Source of the DNA: Phoronis australis
Taxonomy: Eukaryota; Phoronida; Phoronidae
Direction of reading: 5' to 3'
DNA length: 64,000 bases
Assembly (NCBI GenBank): GCA_002633005.1
Contig: NMRA01000531.1
Span: 199,715 to 263,714, forward strand
The notes beneath the pieces were generated by a model, which had not been told where the DNA came from, made no database searches, and was given only the letters and a program-made list of their open reading frames with translations. The position numbers and the translations under genes were made by a program. Shown here piece by piece: positions 1 through 12,168 of this stretch (its first letter is position 1; each line of letters begins with the position of its first letter).

Positions 1-968
1 TCATTATGGCATCGCTAGTTTAGTATTCAATATCAATAACTTGCCATGTAGTAGTTAAGGTGGCCAGCTCTATTTAAAAGACTGTACTGGAATCACACAG
101 TACATCCCACCAACCCCGCTTTTATCGATGCCTCCATTCAACGGTATGGGACAGGGTGCTCAGGGCAGGACAAGGGTAGGATTGTCTGGGAAAACCACTT
201 TTTAGGTATGCACAAGTTGCTAAGGAGTCTACTTGCCTGGCAGAACACGGACAGGGTATGTCCTTTGGCTTTGTACAAACTACAACAAGTGCTTGAACTC
301 CGTATACGAAATCCCAACTGAGCAACAGCAAAGTTGATTGAGAACCAATAAGCATGTTCCAAATTTACTGTTTATCAAGATTTCCAATTAGTTAGCTCTA
401 CATGACTGTGTCAAGCACCTGTAGAGGCATATTCAACAGTCTTCTAGTTTCATACCTTATTGGCATTCTGAATTCATGTTCTTGTCTTCAACAACATCTT
501 TATTGAAATGTATAAAATGCAAAATAAATGTCATTATATAAAGCCAGTTGGTGTCAATTACAAATTGTACACATGTTTCTATGCATTTGGTTGTATTAAA
601 AGTGTGAGCAACATTGGCGACTTTTTTAAATTACCAACAGCAGTTCTGGAAGCTGATTCGTTTAATTAAAAAGTCAGTTTTAAGAGACCATAAAGATATA
701 TGTTATGATAAACTTCATTGTAGAGGATAAACAGTTGATGGCAATGCTGATTTTAGTGGTGTAGATGAGATTTTCACCCCGTTCCAAAACTTTTTGAAGT
801 TTAGACTTTTCTCAAATGTAAAACGAAATTAAAACTTTCTAAAGTTGATGGTTTAGTCAAGTAAATTGTAGGTCATTCTGGACACTACTCAGGTTACTGA
901 AATGATGAGCCCTGCTGAAGACATCAAACACAAACTAAACTTATGATAATCCTGGATTGTAGGAACCG
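1..968. other. Non-coding stretch at the left edge
   Basis: AT-rich sequence. Short ORFs near 122-362 on the - strand look like chance frames. I see no recognisable gene or RNA. Confidence 0.5.
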
Positions 969-1032
969 ACTGTTGACACATTCGACTGTTGACACATTCG
1001 CCTGTTGACACATTCGCCTGTTGACACATTCG
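969..1032. repeat. 16-base tandem repeat, four copies
   Basis: Four contiguous units with the core CTGTTGACACATTCG; the first two begin with A and the last two with C. The copies are otherwise identical, so expansion is recent. Confidence 0.9.
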
Positions 1033-1367
1033 CCACAGACATAGACAGTTTTCAGATCATGATGTCATGTGGCTTGAATCTTCAACTTGGTGGTCTGTAG
1101 AACATGTTGATTGAGAGCTTAATTCGCATTGTCTTTGGTACAGTCCTTCTTGTATAATACTGCAAATAACTGATCTGTGTCTTACATTGCGGCAGCGAAT
1201 TATTGTAGCAGCGTTAAACAGTCCACAGCAACATCAAAGTGTAAATTTTTGATGAAAATTTGGAGAATCGGTGATTTTACATTTAGCAATATATACATTT
1301 AACAGTAATTACAAATTGTTTAAAATTGTACGTTAATTTTCGTTGGTTCCCACATACATTTCTTCAA

Positions 1368-1376
1368 ATGCATCAG
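1368..1376 (+). CDS. SH3KBP1: Candidate first coding exon of the CIN85/CD2AP-like gene (tentative)
   Basis: ATG CAT CAG is followed directly by a strong donor, CAG|GTAAGT, at 1377. Joined in phase 0 to an acceptor at 7897 (TTGCAAG|GTGCAC), it would give an N-terminus MHQVHVDYEY, the same length as the start of vertebrate CIN85 (MVEAIVEFDY). Against this, an AG 14 bases upstream (7881-7882) would normally be used first and gives a different phase, and the intron would be 6.5 kb. No 5'UTR or promoter signal is evident. This is inference from length and splice-site match only. Confidence 0.3.
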
Positions 1377-4300
1377 GTAAGTACCAAACATGCAAGGTCT
1401 TTGGGATTACTCCATATTACATGGCAAATCTTTATTGACCATTTTTAGGCCTAAGACTTTTCATTCCCACTGCTTTTAGTAGTGGTGAACATCGATTTCT
1501 CTTTAATGCGTTTGTTGATTCACTAGAAGTTTTGCCCGATTCTTTTATGGCAAAGGACTGTTGTCTCACTTTTTCTTGTACAACAGATATCACAGGGCAC
1601 GATTTGGTGACCTACAAGGTCACCACTGCGACCTCAAATTTTCTTTTTGTCGACCTGGTAAAACTCCCAGTTCACACACACATCACATCTGAGTACACAC
1701 TCAGTCTACTGCAGGAAGTATCTCTGTTGTTTGAGGGTGAATCGGAAATCTCAGGTATGGTTCTATGCATATTTACAAGAAGAATTATGGAAAAGGTTCT
1801 CCAGTTTGAGACGGTGAAAAATAAAGTAATTAATTTCTGTGCTCGAGACTGGAGGTTGTATCAAATTTTAGACATAGGTAATACTGGTTATCCAAATTCA
1901 AGAATCACCAGACAGACAGCAAAATTAACAGTGTCCAAAATTCTTGATTTATTGTGGTCCGATACAGGCTACAAATGTTCCAATATGCCGTTTTTACTAT
2001 GTAAAATGTCACCAGTCAGAAACATCATCGGGTTTGGTCTTGAGTGATTTGGTATGACAATTACAAACCAAAACCTTCATGTAAACGGGTAAACCACTAT
2101 CCATGGTTTGAACCACTCATGGCGATCCAAGTATTGAACCCATGATAAAACGTCACAATGATGTTTCTACTAATTCTTAAAATGATCAACTAAGCAAACT
2201 TAATGGTGCAAAAACATATTTTTCATTTAAAGGTGTTCTGATTATCAAATTAGATATCCCTGACAACATTACTCAGTGGCACTGGTCAGTCCCGCTGCTT
2301 GCACACTAGGTCCTGGTAGATGATGGAAACTTAAAAATGCCAAGTAACCACCTGTCTGAATGTTCAGCTCTTATGGCAAAAACAACATACAGGGTAATGG
2401 CAACCCTGCTAATGGCCAAATGACAACCACGACTTGGCGCAGAATTGTTGCGTCGGTGTCTTATTTCCAGCAACTTTATGAAACAAAATGTTATGTCCTA
2501 AATTTGAAAAATATGATAACACCAAAATTGCTTCTGTCCCAATCTTTTTAGGTTCAAGGAACAGTTTCTGTTGGAATATCGCTTTCTCAAATTCATCAGA
2601 GACTGTCTTAGAATTTTTACTGTAGAGTCCAATCACTAAGTGAGATTACAGTTAGATTGTAATACCATAGTCATAAATGAATCCTGTCAGCACTTGGCAG
2701 ACATCTACATCACAGTAGTAGTATCATGAGTCATTTTGTTTGACTATAGCCCTCTATTATGACCTAGATGCTGTCCACTAGCAATTTTTAGAGATTGAAC
2801 ATCAACAAATTGCTGCTAGTCACTGATTGTTGATAACTTTCTTCCCAATGTAACATCAAAGATATACTGTATCTTTGTAACATGCAATATTATGGTAATG
2901 TGACACTTGTTTTGTTGAATTTTTGTTGGCAAAGGTACACATCAACAAAATTGTGAGTTTGACCTACTTTTCGAAAGGCTGACATGCTTCAGAATGGAGT
3001 AGTTTTTGTAAAGAATGGTTTTTGGGACATGACTTGAGCTTTTCAATTTTTATGTATACATTGCAACTCAAGAGTATGGGTATCAGAATGACAACTGGCA
3101 AATTTAAGCTTAAAAGAGTATAAATTACTTAGAATCTTGGTAAGAATTATTAGTCTTCTTGCATGATATTGGACACATCACCTGATCAGTGGTCTAACAA
3201 GATCCCTCTTCTGGCCAGGGGTTCAAATCTGTGATATTCTCCTTATTGTACAAACACTAGTCCGCTACGGTATCGTGACAACCAGTCGATGGCTTGAATT
3301 CAATCAGACTCAGTTGGAGACATCTTACGTGGCCATAGATATAAAAGCTATCTTGTGCTGTTCTAAATCGTGATATGACCAACACATGGCGTGTAAGAAG
3401 TCTTACTAACTGTCATTCTCTACTTATTTTGTGTAAAAATAATTGCCAAAATGGCCTTTTTCCCATTTTGTCAAGTGCTGGTTACATTACTGCAAAAAGT
3501 TGATTTCAACATCAGTACCAACTATGATGGTTACAGACTAAAATTTTCTGAATCTATTTTTGTGGAGAAATTTGACTAAACGGAATTTCACTTGTCAGTC
3601 ATGCTGTTTGCTAAATCTGAAAAATTACCCTTTACCATATCAACAGGTTTATTTATAACAGCACAAATAAACGTTCAAGCCAAATGCCCTAATGTTGTGG
3701 CATAGAACCAGAAAAGGTGCTGGGGTTTTCCAGAAAGTCTCCATGCCTTGTTAGCTTTGTAGCCTGGCTATCGGCCTTTGAACTAATAAAAATGACAAAC
3801 TTGTCTATTGTTCCTGGGTGAAATTAGTTAATAATTACTTTAGTTATATTGAGCATGACAATGTGTACTATGTGATGTAGCGACATTGACTGTAAACTTT
3901 GCTATCTGCATGATGTTCAGCTCTGCCAGGCAGGTGATTGTTGGTATCACTGTCAAAATGTAGACTGTGGTCAGAAGTCGCTCCTTTCTGGGTCATGCAC
4001 AGTGAAACCCTCCTATCATTATTGTCTTGACCTGGTTGAGGAGTGCTATGGTTCTGTTGCCCCCATTTAAAGGTTGGATCAGTAATTTATGTCTTTTATG
4101 GGATAATCTAACAGTGCTTGTGAGTTGACAAATCTTTGGATTTGGCCAAACCTGTACAAAACTATAAATTTTAACTCTGTAAAAGTATGTATATCTCAAA
4201 AACTTACTGTTACTGTGTTTTACAATATTTTCTTTTCTTTTCATGCAACTTGGAGCATTTTGGAGAAGAATGCATCAAGCACAGTATCTGAAAGTTTCAC

Positions 4301-4592
4301 ATTAATATGATGAGCCATCTCTGAGATATGGTGTTGTGAAGTTAGCCAAATTTGGGCGTTCTTTTGGGGCCTACGTAACCTAAGAGTAGACAAAAATGTT
4401 CAAATGCTATTTGAACAGAGATTTTTATCTTACGAGCATAGCTTATTAAAAGTTGGTTTTGAAACTTAAATAAATTCCAAGGCACTCATGTTTATGTAAA
4501 GTAGCAAGTTAGAAGCAACAATTCTATCAATGTTTACCAACGGTGATGTTATTATGCACATTGGCACAGGTTAGATGAGCTATTGTGAACTC
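1377..4592. other. Probable first intron or upstream region, no gene recognised
   Basis: AT-rich sequence. An ORF of 171 codons at 1532-2047 (+) has no recognisable domain and no splice context. Around 4100-4400 the text (ATATCTCAAAAAC and CCTACGTAACCTAA) resembles 45.7-46.7 kb, suggesting an old dispersed repeat. Confidence 0.4.
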
Positions 4593-5136
4593 TGAAGCAT
4601 GTTAAATGGAGTGAGCGCCCGCGAGCGATTTGAGCGCCCTCATCTTGAACAGCTGTGTTTACGTTAGCGCTCGTAAGTGCTCGCAAACAACCTCGAGAGC
4701 ATGTTCGCTTAGATTTCCAAGATGGCGTCCTGCCGCGAAGGCTTCACGTCTGCAACATATGAACCCATTATGGTTCTGCAACACGAAAACTAAACTCAAA
4801 AGTTGACCGACTCGTCCGAAAGTGCGACTTAAATTGCGGGTCTCTGTAGCGAGGAACAGTTTCCTTGACGTAATTTTTTATTCTTGTCATTCCAAAGCCT
4901 TCACAGTTGTTGTCTTGGGCTGCCGATGTTAATATAGGCAAAGATTAATCATAGCCATCGCTCAGTACGCTATAGGAAGGACTGTTAGTGTTAAGCTCCT
5001 CGGCTATGACGTTCAACACTATCTGCTTCAGAGTCGCCATACTGGATCGCACAGTGAGCGCTCACAGCTGTTCAGGAGCTGTTCCTTGTGTTCGCGAGTA
5101 CACGCTAGCGGGCACTCCTCTGTTGAACACGCTTCT
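4593..5136 (-). mobile_element. Non-autonomous DNA transposon, left copy of an inverted pair
   Basis: This is the reverse-complement copy of the element at 5636-6185. Ends read GAAGCATGTTAAATGGAGTG on the left and TGTTGAACACGCTTCT on the right, imperfect terminal inverted repeats of about 30 bases. The interior is unusually GC- and CpG-rich for the region (GAGCGCTCGCGAGCGCT-type text). It has no transposase. Confidence 0.75.
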
Positions 5137-5635
5137 GGTCTAATGACAAAATACAAGTTAAAGCGGCATATTTCTTTACGTCCAGAGATTTCCTTGTTTT
5201 TTCTCGCACTATATTTACTGTTCAATGTTGTCGTTATGGAGATTAGGTAAAAAAGCATACCGTTAGTTTGTCCTGGCTTGTGCCCCGATTCATTTTGAAA
5301 CTTGTGGTCACTAATATAACGCGTCTGCTCTCATTAATTTCTGACAAGGTCTCCAATTTTTTTAAAAGCCCCACAGAACAATGTCTTACAGCAACACTAC
5401 TAGTAAGATTATTGTGGATAGTAAACAATAAACAATGTATATGTTAGAGTTGTCAGTGTTTGTTGCTTCTTTATAACGTTCTACGCAATGAAGAGCCTTG
5501 GTCATGTTTACTTTTTATCAAGAAAAGTTGGCTGAGGAAAAACAGGATTGTTGTTTCTAACTGCAGTCATTCACCAATAACAACCATCTGATAGGCTAGA
5601 TTCCCAGTAAGTGTGTGTATATTCATAGGTTGAGC

Positions 5636-6185
5636 AGAAGCGTGTTCAACAGAGTGAGCGCCCGCTAGCGTGTACTCGCGAACACAAGGAACAGCTGCTG
5701 AACAGCTGTGAGCGCTCACTGTGCGATCCAGTATGGCGACTCTGAAGCAGATTGTGTTGAACGTGTTAGCCGATGAGCTTAACACTAACAGTCCTTCCTA
5801 TGGCGTACTGAGCGATAAATATGATTAATCTTTTCCAATAATTATTAATATCGGCAGCCCAATTGACAACAACCATGAAGGCTTTGGCCCGACAAGAATC
5901 GGAAATTACGTCGAGGAAACTGTTCCTCGCTACAGCGACCCGCAATTTAAGTCGCAGTTTCGGATGATTCGGTCAACTTTTGAGGTTAGTTTTCGTGTTG
6001 CAGAACCATAATGGGTTCATATATGTTGCAGACGTGAAGCCTTCGCAGGACGCCATCTTGGAAATCTAAGCGAACATGCTCTCGAGGTTGTTCGCGAGCG
6101 CTCGCGAGCGCTAACGTGAACACAGCTGTTCAGGACGAGGGCGCTCAAATCGCTCGCGGGCGCTCACTCTATTGAACACGCTTCT
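5636..6185 (+). mobile_element. Non-autonomous DNA transposon, right copy of an inverted pair
   Basis: It begins AGAAGCGTGTTCAACAGAGT and ends with the inverted counterpart ATTGAACACGCTTCT. The internal sequence matches 4593-5136 in reverse orientation with scattered differences. The pair is separated by 499 bases of ordinary AT-rich DNA. Target-site duplications are not clear. ORFs inside it are by-products of the repeat. Confidence 0.75.
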
Positions 6186-7882
6186 GGTGAAACAACTCCA
6201 AATTGTGTTGCTTGCCAATTAAGGAGCTGTTTTAAGAACCACCAAATCTACACAAAAATATGCTGTTGTTTAAAACATCATATTTAATCCACGTGTGCTC
6301 GTTTATTGATCAAAATTGTGTTTAGCATTCAGTATCATCAAACTTATTTTACCGAGTAAAACCATTTCCACTAGTCATACAGAAATTGAGGCTCTAAACA
6401 TTACTTGTTTACCGGTATATTGCAAGCTTGTAACACATTCTGTACAATTTTATGTATCTAAAACTTGAAATTTGGAAATCATTTTCGTAAACTATTTCTC
6501 TGTATGGGAGCTCACAAAATGTCACGGATTTGATGACATGTTGATTGGCTTGTGTTGGTGGGGTCTGGAATCGAGCAAATATCAGTCAGAGACCCCACCT
6601 AGTGGTTACCCCACAAAGGCAGACAAATAAGGTGTTAAATGTCACCACTTGCAGCTGAGACATAAGTGTGTGTAAATGATTTACTACGGTAAAAACCTCA
6701 CACACACTCCTTCCCCTACCTGGTTGACATGAGCTATGCCCTCGACGTGAGCACCCCCATGGGTGATTTGAAACTGCTGATCTTCTGTACATTTTTCTTT
6801 TTAATGATTTGTGTAAGCTGGTGTTCTCCAGTGTTGAGTGATCTTGGATAAGATAATATTGAAAGTGCAACGGGCATACAGGTAATTAAATCATACAATG
6901 AAATTTAGTTTTTCATTAATGTATTCAGCTCATTTTCTTGATCTGGGTCAATTTTTGATTTCCCAACTAAGATGGTGGGTCAGTCATAGGTTAATTTTTA
7001 TATTAAGTGCGAAAATTAAGCTTTGCTGATGGGAGGATTTGTAATCTCCAGTTTACACAATTTGAAATGTGACTTTTGTGGAGTGTATGGAATAGTGTTT
7101 CAACTAATATCACTGACACACTGTTTCATAACTGTTCAAGGTGAGCCACTTTGTTCCAGTAAACACATCAAGGAGTGGCTCTTTTACTGTTCTGCTCGGG
7201 GATATGACCCATATTCAGCTTAACGCCCACCAATGTAATTTCCAAATTTTCAGTGTTAAGCACTCATTCATGACTTTACGGCTACCTTCACTTTATTCTT
7301 TTAAGACTTCCTTGAAAGCACTCGTGCCTGTGAATCCCCATCTTAAACAAATCTTAACTCCTGACTTGTACATAATTTACTTGCGGTGCCTTTAAAGAAC
7401 AGTACAGTCAGATATTCAGCGGTATCTTACTCTATTCAGATGGGAAAAGACCACTCTACTAATGTTTCATTAGAATACATTTTGCATGCGAGTCTGACAC
7501 TTCGGCCCAAATGGAGTGTTTGGGTGAACAAGTGTTTCCTTTAATCACTCATCTGGCTTAATGCCCACCCCTGGATATTTCCATTAACTGGTCCAATTTC
7601 AGTGTTCTGGACTTGAACGTGTATGATTAAGGTAGAGCTTGATAAGGTGACAATGACTACAGCATCCTAACAATAGCTTATGAGCTTTTTGAACATATTC
7701 CAGTTGGTAAATTGTTTTGGCCAAAGCATTCTAGGCCCTTTCTGTCGTCATTTAATGGTCATGGAAAAAATGTGAGTACCAAAACAGCGTCAACAGTGAG
7801 ATCCATTGTTTCGGACGTCCTTGGTCCTGTTGTATTATTGATTATATGTCACACCTTCACGGCCTGTTGTTGTTTGTTGTAG
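6186..7882. other. Intron or upstream sequence before SH3-A
   Basis: No gene seen. Two related segments, around 7215-7260 and 7555-7615, share CTTAA-GCCCACC and ATTTTCAGTGTT/ATTTCAGTGTT text, probably a decayed duplication. Confidence 0.4.
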
Positions 7883-8049
7883 CGTCGTCTTGCAAGGTGC
7901 ACGTGGACTATGAATACACGGCTGAGCAGGAAGATGAGTTAACTTTGAAGGTAGGGGATATAATTAGCAATGTGAAGAAGGAAGATGGTGGCTGGTGGGA
8001 GGGTGAACTCAATGGCAAGGTGGGCATGTTCCCTGACAACTTTGTCACG
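7883..8049 (+). CDS. SH3KBP1: CIN85/CD2AP-like adaptor, exon with SH3 domain A
   Basis: This exon encodes the first SH3 domain of a CIN85/CD2AP-family adaptor, which links ubiquitin ligases, endocytic proteins and actin regulators at the cell cortex. It reads [15 protein letters not shown], then [20 protein letters not shown]; the acidic RT loop, the WW pair and the PDNF end are all typical SH3 residues. The DGGWWEG stretch is closer to CIN85 than to CD2AP. Acceptor TTGTTGTAG|CG (phase 1) and donor ACG|GTGAGT (phase 0) bound it; an alternative acceptor at 7897 would remove 14 bases. The start codon lies upstream and is not certain. No break is seen. Confidence 0.9.
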
Positions 8050-8677
8050 GTGAGTTGGTCGCATTTCTACTTCATGAGTTGTCAGTTTATCAACCTATTG
8101 AACAAGGCTTGGCATAGTATTAGGTTTCCTAATTAACAGTTAACAGAGGAAAATGAAACAAAATCAGTTATCGATTCCTCTCATCATGCTGAAAGTTTGT
8201 AAAGCTGAGTAGCACCTCAAATTACACCCTCTGCACTTTGCTTTCATATCGGAGTTAAGTTGTTATGAAATGGCCTACACACAGACACACCAGTGTTTTT
8301 AACCACAACGGAAAACCTGAAAATCTTAGAAGTGTGCAAATGCAACAAATTTGCCGTAAGCGACTTAAGCTCCACCTAACGTTCTCCATGCAAATTTACT
8401 TGCCTTGTTAACTACATGGCATTTATTCAGTTCTAATGGGTAGTGTCCAGTAGTTGCTTAGCCTAATTTAAGCACCAAAAACTTTGTAGTGTTGTCCACA
8501 TTAAGAACTCCACTGAAGTTTTCGTTTGTTGTACATCACTTGGGAGGTCCAAGGCATACGCTTTTACAATAGTTAACTTTTGACAAGAAAGAAGAATTTA
8601 GTTATGTGTTTTTAGGGTGAGTTGGTTAAACTGGTATTACTAGAAACTTGCTGTTATTTGTGTGTCGGTGTTTCTTC

Positions 8678-8726
8678 TTAAAAGTGCACTCTGCCCTCTT
8701 TAGCCGGCTAAATAGAGCAGAGTGCA
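8678..8726. repeat. Palindromic TTAA-type MITE remnant
   Basis: TTAA at 8678 is followed by a near-perfect hairpin with arms GCACTCTGC (8686-8694) and GCAGAGTGC (8717-8725) around TTAGCCGGCTAA. The outer sequence matches the terminal repeats of the MITE at 34753-35075, so this looks like a collapsed element made of two ends. Confidence 0.6.
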
Positions 8727-8797
8727 GCTCTACGTGTAGTTTGAAGTTTGGAATAGTCTTATCGCTGCTAAATCCATCTGGTCTGTGTTGTACTTAG

Positions 8798-8942
8798 GAG
8801 ATGAAGGAGCCTGTGGAGGTGAAGAAGACTGAGAAGAAGGAACAGCGTCACAGCCAACATGGGGCCCACATCACAGCATTACAGGACAAACTGGGCAAGG
8901 GGCTGGCATTGGCTGGGCCACAGGCGCAGGTCAAGCATAGAG
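8798..8942 (+). CDS. SH3KBP1: CIN85/CD2AP-like adaptor, linker exon between SH3-A and SH3-B
   Basis: In phase 0 from SH3-A, this exon reads EMKEPVEVKKTEKKEQ and then HITALQDKLGKGLALAGPQ. It corresponds to the basic linker after SH3-A in CD2AP and CIN85, which contains a similar Val/Leu-rich segment before SH3-B. Acceptor TTGTACTTAG|GAG and donor AGAG|GTCAGC bound it. The phase 1 end pairs exactly with the next exon. An earlier GT at 8930 would end in phase 0 and break the join, so 8942 is preferred. No catalytic role is expected; this is a flexible spacer. Confidence 0.75.
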
Positions 8943-9538
8943 GTCAGCGGTTCCAATCAATCACTTGTGATCGCACTGTACTTTTGACTATTCCTTTAAC
9001 TGTTGAAATGTGGTGGCCCCTGCAGGGGTATGTGAAATGAAAGTTTAGGGGCAGATGTTGCACCTTTTGGTATTCAAAAACAGAGTAAAGTGTCTCAGAA
9101 GTAGTACTCCACCACTTCCTTATATTTTCTCAAGACCAACATGTTTTGCTGTAGACTTGATCAATCAGTTCAATATTGCATCATTGGGTTGGTAGTTGAA
9201 AATGCTGGACTCAACTAAGTACCCTAAATCTAATTTGTGTATTTGTTTGGTTCTTTACTCTCAGATGTAATATTTTTTATCATTGTATCTTTATTATGAG
9301 CTCCTCGATCTCTGATTAGTGACATTTTTAGATAATTAAAAACTGAGCCTGTAATTGAGTCATAATAATTAAGGACTTAGTCTTTAAATTAAGGGCGTTG
9401 CATGAAAAGCTCCCTACATATTTTCATTAATATTGAGAATTGAAGGTAGAGTTCACTTTCAATTAGTATCAAAGACAAAAATAGACTTAGTAATGAGACT
9501 CTAACAGCATGAGAAAGGACAATTGGTGTATTCACAAG

Positions 9539-11842
9539 CTAGTCGGTGGGCCAGATTTTGTAGGGCCTCTAGAAAATGGTTTTTGTGAGTACTTTAGGGA
9601 GGCAATTTTATTTTGGTGTTTTTTAATTCATTTATTAGAGTGTTTTCAAAATCTAAAAAGTTCCCACACATAAAGTTGCACATTTTTGAGAAATTTGAGT
9701 TTGAAGTTACCTAATAATCACCAAAAGAGCTTAGTAAACTTATATTTGTAAAAACAACAGTGTTTTGGTGACTTTTTTGTAAAACAAGTAATATGGTCCC
9801 ATCAGTGCCATTGTATTGAACAATATTACACTCACATTACATGTTTTACTATTGTAAATTAATTGTAAACAGTGAAATTTAAAAAAACGTAAAGAGACAC
9901 CTAGTGGCAAAAATGCCATGAATGTTACTAGGAAGTTATTCTGGCATTGTCAGGCAACAAAAATAACACAAAACACTTGAGACTGGGCAAAATTTGTGCC
10001 TCAATGACTAAAACAATGACTAACGGTGTAAAATACAGCTTGTTTGCATAATACACCAGAAACACGTTATAGTACAAAAACAATATAGTTGAATGATCTC
10101 TGTGAATGTGCACAAAGACTGTATGAAAATAATAGATTATTCTAACAGCGTTTATCAAGCAGTATGAGACAAATACATGACAATGATCAAAGTATGTACT
10201 TTCTATGACTTAATCAACAAATAAAATTAACTTTTTAATACAAAAAAGGAAATAACGGGGTTGNNNNNNNNNNNNNNNNNNNNNNNNNNNNNNNNNNNNN
10301 NNNNNNNNNNNNNNNNNNNNNNNNNNNNNNNNNNNNNNNNNNNNNNNNNNNNNNNNNNNNNNNNNNNNNNNNNNNNNNNNNNNNNNNNNNNNNNNNNNNN
10401 NNNNNNNNNNNNNNNNNNNNNNNNNNNNNNNNNNNNNNNNNNNNNNNNNNNNNNNNNNNNNNNNNNNNNNNNNNNNNNNNNNNNNNNNNNNNNNNNNNNN
10501 NNNNNNNNNNNNNNNNNNNNNNNNNNNNNNNNNNNNNNNNNNNNNNNNNNNNNNNNNNNNNNNNNNNNNNNNNNNNNNNNNNNNNNNNNNNNNNNNNNNN
10601 NNNNNNNNNNNNNNNNNNNNNNNNNNNNNNNNNNNNNNNNNNNNNNNNNNNNNNNNNNNNNNNNNNNNNNNNNNNNNNNNNNNNNNNNNNNNNNNNNNNN
10701 NNNNNNNNNNNNNNNNNNNNNNNNNNNNNNNNNNNNNNNNNNNNNNNNNNNNNNNNNNNNNNNNNNNNNNNNNNNNNNNNNNNNNNNNNNNNNNNNNNNN
10801 NNNNNNNNNNNNNNNNNNNNNNNNNNNNNNNNNNNNNNNNNNNNNNNNNNNNNNNNNNNNNNNNNNNNNNNNNNNNNNNNNNNNNNNNNNNNNNNNNNNN
10901 NNNNNNNNNNNNNNNNNNNNNNNNNNNNNNNNNNNNNNNNNNNNNNNNNNNNNNNNNNNNNNNNNNNNNNNNNNNNNNNNNNNNNNNNNNNNNNNNNNNN
11001 NNNNNNNNNNNNNNNNNNNNNNNNNNNNNNNNNNNNNNNNNNNNNNNNNNNNNNNNNNNNNNNNNNNNNNNNNNNNNNNNNNNNNNNNNNNNNNNNNNNN
11101 NNNNNNNNNNNNNNNNNNNNNNNNNNNNNNNNNNNNNNNNNNNNNNNNNNNNNNNNNNNNNNNNNNNNNNNNNNNNNNNNNNNNNNNNNNNNNNNNNNNN
11201 NNNNNNNNNNNAATTGATTTTCTTGGGAAATCTTGGATAACATCTGTATCACTTTCAGCAACTTCAGCTTTAGTACTACTGTTGGTGCCTTGAAACGTTG
11301 CTATGCCGTTCTATGTCCTTTCAATTTTTTGGTCTGACACTTGGTCTTCTAGTCTACAGCACTCAGCAGTATACTGTAGGCTACCAGGACATGCAGCTGT
11401 TTTCTGCACAAACGTTTGTGATACCTCTTCTTCTTTTTGATCTACTGATCTACAGAGTTCCACAGTCAATCAGCTTTCGTCAGGAAGCTTTCCTAAGCTT
11501 CTTTAGGCTCTGACATCGCAATTTTGTGCTGTTTGATAAACCTTGAATTGTACAGGCATCACACTCCATGGGAGCAGCCATATTGAAGTAACTAAGCACA
11601 ACAATACAATCTGGCTCTTTGATTGGTCAATTCAATAGAAAAGCGCCATCAAGTGGCAGTAATGTGCATCATATTTTGTGCAACAAAAACACCTTTTTTT
11701 AAAAAAAATGTGCAAGTGTAGGCGTGGGAACTTTTTGGAATTTGATTTATAGGTATATTATCTAGCCACATAGAAAAAACTAGGTTGCCCCCCCAAAGTA
11801 CTCACAAGGATGAACGCTATGAGATCTGGCCCACCGACTAAG
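9539..11842. mobile_element. DNA-transposon-like element with long terminal inverted repeats, containing an assembly gap
   Basis: The left arm starts AGTCGGTGGGCCAGAT and the right arm ends ATCTGGCCCACCGACT. Similarity extends about 170 bases inward, including GTGAGTACTTT and AAAAAGTTCCCAC on the left with their complements on the right. The interior includes the 948-N gap at 10264-11211, so coding content is unknown. It lies in the intron before SH3-B. Confidence 0.65.
10264..11211. other. Assembly gap (948 N)
   Basis: Run of N. Open frames running through it are artefacts. Confidence 0.99.
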
Positions 11843-12055
11843 CCCACAAATATGCAGTAGATTTAGGGAACTTAGTTGAGTCCCTGTTTGGGACTGTTTC
11901 TTGCATCCGGGCACTGTTGCCTTCTCAAGTCATTTAAGTGCTCTGTATTAAAAAATACGCTCATTTGTTTGGATCTTATCTCGGTACCAATCAGTGAAAA
12001 TCCAACTGTTTGGTGCTGAACTTCAATCATAGTGTTCTCTCGTCTTCCCCATCAG

Positions 12056-12168
12056 ATGACTCGAGCTCAAGGCATCACAAACGAGCCAAGGTGGCATTCA
12101 GTTACTCAGCTGACAATGAGGATGAGATCAGTCTAGAGCCTGGGACGACTGTGGAAATAATCAAAGAG
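12056..12168 (+). CDS. SH3KBP1: CIN85/CD2AP-like adaptor, exon with first half of SH3-B
   Basis: The exon starts with a Ser-rich basic tail (DDSSSRHHKRAK) and then the first strands and RT loop of SH3-B: VAFSYSADNEDEISLEPG. Acceptor CCCCATCAG|AT (phase 1) and donor GAG|GTCTGT (phase 0) bound it. The domain is split inside its n-Src loop region and completed by the exon at 12708. Vertebrate SH3-B domains also carry the NEDEL-type RT loop. The preceding intron contains an assembly gap, so an extra small exon there cannot be excluded, though the phase match makes one unnecessary. Confidence 0.88.

Noticed and set aside
1532-2047. 171-codon ORF on the + strand
   Set aside because: No recognisable domain, no splice or promoter context, and AT-rich non-coding composition; treated as a chance frame.
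3184-3240. tRNA-derived SINE (box A/B-like text with GGGGTTCAAATCTG)
   Set aside because: The B-box is imperfect, no cloverleaf could be drawn, and no second copy was seen in the window.
5567-5785. Antisense ORF at the edge of the right transposon copy
   Set aside because: Made of the repeat's terminal sequence and flank; no domain.
8930-8931. Alternative donor CAG|GTCAAG in the linker exon
   Set aside because: Would end in phase 0 and break the join to the SH3-B exon, whereas the donor after 8942 gives the required phase 1.
10227-11261. Long open frames across the N run on both strands
   Set aside because: Artefact of the assembly gap; almost all codons are undetermined.
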